9,503 nucleotides of DNA from Clostridia bacterium (GTDB lineage: Bacteria; Bacillota; Clostridia; Oscillospirales; CAG-272). This document shows, one piece after another, positions 5,857 to 9,503 of this stretch. Position 1 is the first letter of the stretch, and each line of letters starts with the position of its first letter. The stretch lies in contig JAFWWR010000099.1 in NCBI GenBank assembly GCA_017518025.1, positions 1 to 9,503 on the forward strand, written 5' to 3'. The notes under the pieces were generated by a model. It was not told the DNA's origin, searched no databases, and saw only the letters and a list, made by a program, of their open reading frames with translations. The translations under genes and the position numbers were made by a program.

Positions 5857-7167
5857 ATGGCAAGTACAGTTATAATGCCCCGCCAGGGGCAAAGCGTCGA
5901 GAGCTGTATCATCACCGAATGGAAAAAGAAAAAAGGTGATAAGGTAAGCGAAGGCGAGATCCTGTTCTCCTACGAGACGGACAAATCCGCTTTTGACGAG
6001 CCCTCGCAGTTCTCAGGAACGGTCCTCGCCTGCCTCGCCGAGGAAGGCGAAGTGGTGGAGTGCCTCGCTCCCGTCTGCATCATAGGCGAAGAGGGAGAGG
6101 ATATCTCGTCTCTTCTCGGAGGCGCGAAGAAAGAGGAAGCTCCCGCCGCGGAGACGGCCGCCGAGCAGAAGGAAGAGAAGACCGCCGCCCAGCAGATCGC
6201 TCCCGAGGTGACGAAGAGCGAGTCGGGCGACCGGATCAGGATCTCCCCCAGAGCGAAGAATCTCGCTCTGAAGACCGGAGTCGACATGACCGCCGTTCAG
6301 CCCACCGGACCTCACGGAAGGATCATCGAACGCGATATCAACCGTGCCCTTGACGAGGGCAAGATCGGCACCACCGACGGCGTTCTTGATTTCCTCAGCG
6401 GAAAGATCGCGCCCGCCGCTCCCGCGGAAGAAAAGGCGCCCGCCGCGGCCGCCGCGCCGGCACCCGCCGCGGACGACCTGAGAGCTTACGTCGAGGAACC
6501 CATGAGCAACGTCCGCCGCGTCATAGCGAAGTCCATGACCGCGTCGCTTTCCGAAATGGCTCAGCTCACGCTGAACGCCTCCTTCGACGCCACCGCGCTT
6601 CTCGCCTACAGAAAGACCCTGAAAGAGAAGGGCGAGGCGATGGGACTCTCCAAAGTCACTATCAACGATATGGTCCTCTTTGCTGTCGCGAAGATCCTGC
6701 CGCAGTTCCCGGATATCAACGCAAATCTGGTGGACGGCAAGTTCCGCAGGTTCGCTCACGCCAACGTGGGCATGGCGGTGGATACCGAGAGAGGGCTTCT
6801 CGTTCCCGTTATCTTCGGAGCCGAGAAGATGACTCTCTCCGAGCTGTCCGCCAACGCCAAGAGACTGGCCGCCGGCGCGAAAGAGGGCAACCTCTCGCCC
6901 GACGAGATGAGCGGCGGCTCCTTCACCGTGTCGAACCTCGGTTCCCTCGGCGTCGAGTCCTTCACGCCGGTCATCAACCCGCCGCAGACGGCGATCCTCG
7001 GCGTCTGCTGCACCGTGAACAGACTCCGCGCGGACGGCACGGTCTATCCCGCCATGGGTCTGTCCCTGACCTTCGACCACAGAGCGGTCGACGGCGCTCC
7101 CGCCGCACGGTTCCTGAAGGAACTCTGCACGGCACTTGAGTCCTTCGATCTGCTTCTTGCAAAGTGA
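5857..7167 (+). CDS. Dihydrolipoamide acyltransferase, E2 of a 2-oxoacid (or acetoin) dehydrogenase complex
   Basis: A 436-residue E2 core subunit that moves an acyl group from the lipoyl arm to coenzyme A in the cytoplasm. ATG at 5857 has AAGGA (5844-5848) eight bases upstream. Domains in order: one lipoyl domain (1-80) with the modifiable lysine K43 in ETDKS; an Ala/Glu/Lys-rich linker; the peripheral subunit-binding domain that docks E1 or E3 (about 127-166, with ISPRAKNLA and GPHGRIIERDI); a second Ala/Pro linker (about 184-206); and the catalytic domain (about 213-436). The acyltransferase active site FDHRAVDG gives H408 and D412, both intact, and TVSNLGSLG (357-365) is the usual conserved strand. 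The E3 gene follows directly, with its start next to this stop codon. The acyl specificity cannot be decided from sequence by eye; acetyl is the default, but branched or other acyl groups are possible. The lipoyl group must be supplied by lipoylation genes not in this window. Confidence 0.94.
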   Translation: MASTVIMPRQGQSVESCIITEWKKKKGDKVSEGEILFSYETDKSAFDEPSQFSGTVLACLAEEGEVVECLAPVCIIGEEGEDISSLLGGAKKEEAPAAETAAEQKEEKTAAQQIAPEVTKSESGDRIRISPRAKNLALKTGVDMTAVQPTGPHGRIIERDINRALDEGKIGTTDGVLDFLSGKIAPAAPAEEKAPAAAAAPAPAADDLRAYVEEPMSNVRRVIAKSMTASLSEMAQLTLNASFDATALLAYRKTLKEKGEAMGLSKVTINDMVLFAVAKILPQFPDINANLVDGKFRRFAHANVGMAVDTERGLLVPVIFGAEKMTLSELSANAKRLAAGAKEGNLSPDEMSGGSFTVSNLGSLGVESFTPVINPPQTAILGVCCTVNRLRADGTVYPAMGLSLTFDHRAVDGAPAARFLKELCTALESFDLLLAK

Positions 7168-7178
7168 GGCCGGGCAGA

Positions 7179-8564
7179 ATGGAAAACAAATTCGATCTTA
7201 TAGTCCTCGGCGGAGGCCCCGGCGGATATAACGCCGCGGAGCGCGCCGCTCACGGCGGACTCAAAACACTGGTCATCGAGGAAAGAGAGCTCGGCGGCGT
7301 GTGCCTCAACGAGGGATGCATCCCCACGAAGACCCTCCTTTACTCCGCCAAGATCCTCGACTACGCAAACCACGGCGAAAAGTACGGCGTCACCACTACC
7401 GGCGCGAAGATCGACCACGCGAAGGTCGTGGAGCGCAAGAACAAGGTCGTAAAGACCCTGGTCTCCGGCGTCGCCGCCAAGATGAAGGGCGCGGGAGTCA
7501 CCGTCGCCCGGGGCACCGGCGTCATCACCGGCAAGAGCGCGGACGGATTCACCGTCAAATGCGGCGACGACGTTTACTCCGGTTCGAAGCTGCTTATCTG
7601 CACCGGTTCCGAGGCCGTCGTCCCCCCGATCCCGGGGCTCAGGGAGTCGGTGGGCACCGGATTCGCCGTCACCAACAGGGAAGTGCTCGATCTGAAGGAG
7701 CTCCCGACCCGCGTCGTCGTCATCGGCGGCGGAGTCATCGGCCTTGAAATGGCGTCCTACTTCAACTCCGTCGGAGTGGATGTCACCGTCATCGAAATGC
7801 TGGACAAGATCGCCGGCCCCACGGACGCGGAGATCTCGAAGATCCTGCAGAACAACTACGCGAAGCGCGGCGTGAAGTTCATCCTCGGCGCAAAGGTGAC
7901 GGAAGTCACCGGCGACAGGAAAAACGGCGCCGTGAAGTACGAAAAAGACGGCAAGACGGAATCTGTCCCCTGCGACCTGATCCTGGTCTCCACCGGACGG
8001 CGGCCGAGATCCGCCGGCATCGGCCTTGAGACCGTCGGCGTTCTCACCGAGCGCGCCGCGATCAAGACCGATGAGCGCGGCAGGACCAGCGTTCCCGGTA
8101 TTTGGGCGGCAGGCGACGTCAACGGAAAGATCATGCTGGCGCACACCGCGTACCGCGAAGGCGAGGTGGCGGTGAGCGATATGCTCGGTATCGCCGACAG
8201 AGTCGACTACAGATCCATCCCCTCCGTCATCTACACCAACCCCGAGGTCGGGTCCGTCGGCGAGACGCTGGACAGCGCCAAGGCCACCGGGATCGATGCG
8301 GAAGAGCACACGCTCTCACTCCGTTACAGCGGCAGATACGTCGCCGAGAACGAAGGAGGCGACGGCATCGTAAAGATCGTCGTGGGCAAGGAGCACAAGA
8401 ACGTCCTGGGCGTTCACATGATCGGCTCCTACGCCTCCGAGATCATCTACGGCGCCGCCATGATGGTGGCCCGCGAGATGAGAGTCAGCGACGTCCGCCG
8501 TCTCGTGTTCCCGCACCCCAGCGTATGCGAAGCCATCCGCGAAGCCATGTTCCAGATCAACTGA
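7179..8564 (+). CDS. lpdA: Dihydrolipoamide dehydrogenase (E3)
   Basis: A 461-residue flavoprotein that reoxidises the E2 lipoyl group and reduces NAD+ to NADH. I choose ATG at 7179, because GAGG at 7166-7169 lies nine bases upstream; a GTG at 7164 in the same frame overlaps the E2 stop and has no such spacing. The FAD-binding motif is GGGPGG (11-16), the redox-active disulfide is C42 and C47 in GGVCLNEGCIPTK, the NAD-binding motif is GGGVIGLE (183-190), and the second FAD contact is AAGDV (310-314). The C-terminal catalytic dyad is H446 and E451 in HPSVCE. All key residues are present and the length is typical for E3 without its own lipoyl domain. The E2 stop (7165-7167) and this start are 11 bp apart, and the E1 gene follows after 28 bp, so it is a dedicated member of this complex. 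Confidence 0.95.
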   Translation: MENKFDLIVLGGGPGGYNAAERAAHGGLKTLVIEERELGGVCLNEGCIPTKTLLYSAKILDYANHGEKYGVTTTGAKIDHAKVVERKNKVVKTLVSGVAAKMKGAGVTVARGTGVITGKSADGFTVKCGDDVYSGSKLLICTGSEAVVPPIPGLRESVGTGFAVTNREVLDLKELPTRVVVIGGGVIGLEMASYFNSVGVDVTVIEMLDKIAGPTDAEISKILQNNYAKRGVKFILGAKVTEVTGDRKNGAVKYEKDGKTESVPCDLILVSTGRRPRSAGIGLETVGVLTERAAIKTDERGRTSVPGIWAAGDVNGKIMLAHTAYREGEVAVSDMLGIADRVDYRSIPSVIYTNPEVGSVGETLDSAKATGIDAEEHTLSLRYSGRYVAENEGGDGIVKIVVGKEHKNVLGVHMIGSYASEIIYGAAMMVAREMRVSDVRRLVFPHPSVCEAIREAMFQIN

Positions 8565-8592
8565 AGAATAACAGAAAAGGAGATATATTAAG

Positions 8593-9503
8593 ATGCCTAA
8601 GAGTCAATACGTAGATCCCGGTAAGGTGTTCCAGCCCGGTTACGCCGAATTCACGCCCATCCCCCTCTGCACCTACAACAAGACCATCAAGGATGAGAAG
8701 GCAAACTACTCGAAAGAGGATTTCCTCCGCATCTACCACGACATGAGGACGATCCGCGAGTTCGAGACCATGCTCAACGAGATCAAGGTCAAGAGCGAGT
8801 ACAACGGAGTCAAGTATCACAACCCCGGCCCCGCCCACCTGTCCATCGGCCAGGAGGCGTCCGCCGTCGGTCAGGCGTACTGCCTCGACATCAACGACTT
8901 CACCTTCGGCTCCCACAGAAGCCACGGCGAGATCCTGGCGAAGGGTCTTTCCTCCATCAACAAGCTGGACGACAAGGAACTTTACGACATCATGCACGAG
9001 TTCCTCGGCGGCACCATCCTCGGCGTCGTTGAAAAGAACTTCAAGACCGACAGCGTGAAAGAGCTGGCGAAGGACTTCCTGCTTTACGGCGCGCTGGCCG
9101 AGATCTTCGCGAGAAAGACCGGCTTCAATAAGGGCCTCGGCGGATCAATGCACGCGTTCTTCATCCCCTTCGGCATTTTCCCGAACAACGCCATCGTCGG
9201 CGGCTCCGCCCCCATCGCTCTCGGCGCGGCTCTCTACAAGAGAAGCAACGGCAAGCCCGGCATCGTTGTCGCCAACTCCGGTGACGGCGCCCTCGGTCGC
9301 GGCCCCGTGCTCGAAAGTCTCAACTTCGCGTCGATGGACCAGATCACCAAGCTCTGGGGCATGGACGGCAAGTATCCGGACGGCGGTATGCCGATCCTGT
9401 TCAACGTGTTCAATAACTTCTACGGCATGGGCGGCCAGACCAAGGGCGAGACGATGGCGTACGACATGGTCGCGCGCGTCGGCGCGGGCGTCAGCCCCAC
9501 CCA
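8593..9503 (+). CDS. ThDP-dependent 2-oxoacid/acetoin dehydrogenase E1, N-terminal (alpha-like) part, cut by window end
   Basis: An open frame of 303 codons starting at ATG 8593, with AAGGAG (8577-8582) ten bases upstream, and running off the window without a stop. It begins MPKSQYVDPG. E1-alpha features appear in order: RTIREFE (52-58), HLSIGQEA (82-89), SHRSHGEILAKG (107-118), GLGGSMH (181-187), IVGGSAPIALGAAL (201-214), and the ThDP/Mg motif beginning at GDG (230-232) and ending at NN (274-275), then YGMGGQ. It would decarboxylate the substrate and pass the product to the E2 lipoyl arm. Two insertions distinguish it from classical E1-alpha: about 40 residues between LAKG and GALAEIF, and about 15 residues inside the ThDP motif. 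This sequence type is, as I recall, found in clostridial E1 proteins where alpha and beta halves are fused in one chain of roughly 800 residues; the fusion cannot be confirmed here. Substrate: pyruvate, another 2-oxoacid or acetoin. Confidence 0.9.
   Translation, partial: MPKSQYVDPGKVFQPGYAEFTPIPLCTYNKTIKDEKANYSKEDFLRIYHDMRTIREFETMLNEIKVKSEYNGVKYHNPGPAHLSIGQEASAVGQAYCLDINDFTFGSHRSHGEILAKGLSSINKLDDKELYDIMHEFLGGTILGVVEKNFKTDSVKELAKDFLLYGALAEIFARKTGFNKGLGGSMHAFFIPFGIFPNNAIVGGSAPIALGAALYKRSNGKPGIVVANSGDGALGRGPVLESLNFASMDQITKLWGMDGKYPDGGMPILFNVFNNFYGMGGQTKGETMAYDMVARVGAGVSPT

Noticed and set aside
6406..6474. Repetitive Ala/Pro-coding stretch in E2 as a possible DNA repeat
   Set aside because: It is the flexible inter-domain linker typical of E2 proteins; no exact repeat unit is present.
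6013..7080. Long minus-strand open frame (355 codons) opposite E2
   Set aside because: It mirrors the GC-rich codon bias of E2, has a low-complexity Gly/Arg/Leu composition, no recognised domain, and lies fully inside a gene with intact catalytic motifs.
7164..7178. GTG start at 7164 for E3, adding five residues
   Set aside because: The codon overlaps the E2 stop and the GAGG at 7166-7169 lies downstream of it, correctly spaced instead for ATG at 7179.
7044..8309. Long minus-strand open frame (421 codons) opposite E3
   Set aside because: Same reason: rich in Asp, Gly, Arg and Val, no family motif, and opposite a complete E3 with all active-site residues.

Overview
The window looks like a chromosomal segment of a Gram-positive member of the Bacillota, most likely an anaerobic gut-type member of the Clostridia. 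The reasons are strong AGGAGG-type ribosome-binding sites, a protein with three S-layer homology (SLH) domains, a GntR/YtrA-controlled ABC-2 transporter operon, GC-rich genes separated by AT-rich control regions, and an E1 component of an unusual type. This assignment is an inference from gene content, and I cannot name a species. No RNA genes, insertion sequences, CRISPR arrays, phage genes or replication origins were seen.

Left part (1-1425): a secreted SLH protein on the plus strand (80-1321). A 13-bp stem-loop follows at 1373-1403 and separates it from the convergent operon to its right.

Middle part (1426-4818, minus strand): a compact three-gene operon, read right to left. It holds a YtrA-type GntR regulator, an ABC ATPase that overlaps it by 4 bp, and a large ABC-2 permease with a roughly 335-residue soluble C-terminal region, 1 bp after the ATPase. 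A consensus-like promoter (TTGACA-17-TATCAT) lies upstream, with a perfect 11-bp inverted repeat on its transcription start. This fits an autorepressed, inducible transporter.

Right part (4819-9503, plus strand): a divergent 229-bp control region, then DeoR-family regulator, E2 acyltransferase, E3 dihydrolipoamide dehydrogenase, and E1 (ThDP-dependent dehydrogenase, cut by the window end). Together these make a 2-oxoacid (or acetoin) dehydrogenase complex. E1 would decarboxylate or cleave the substrate on ThDP, the single lipoyl domain of E2 would carry the acyl group to CoA, and E3 would reoxidise the lipoyl group with NAD+. The order regulator-E2-E3-E1, the sugar-type regulator and two large insertions in E1 set it apart from classical pdh, aco and bkd operons. 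It is the most interesting system here, and its substrate cannot be read from the sequence. The DeoR promoter (TTGACA-17-TAAAAT) carries two inverted repeats built from ACATT/AATGT half-sites, a plausible pair of operators.
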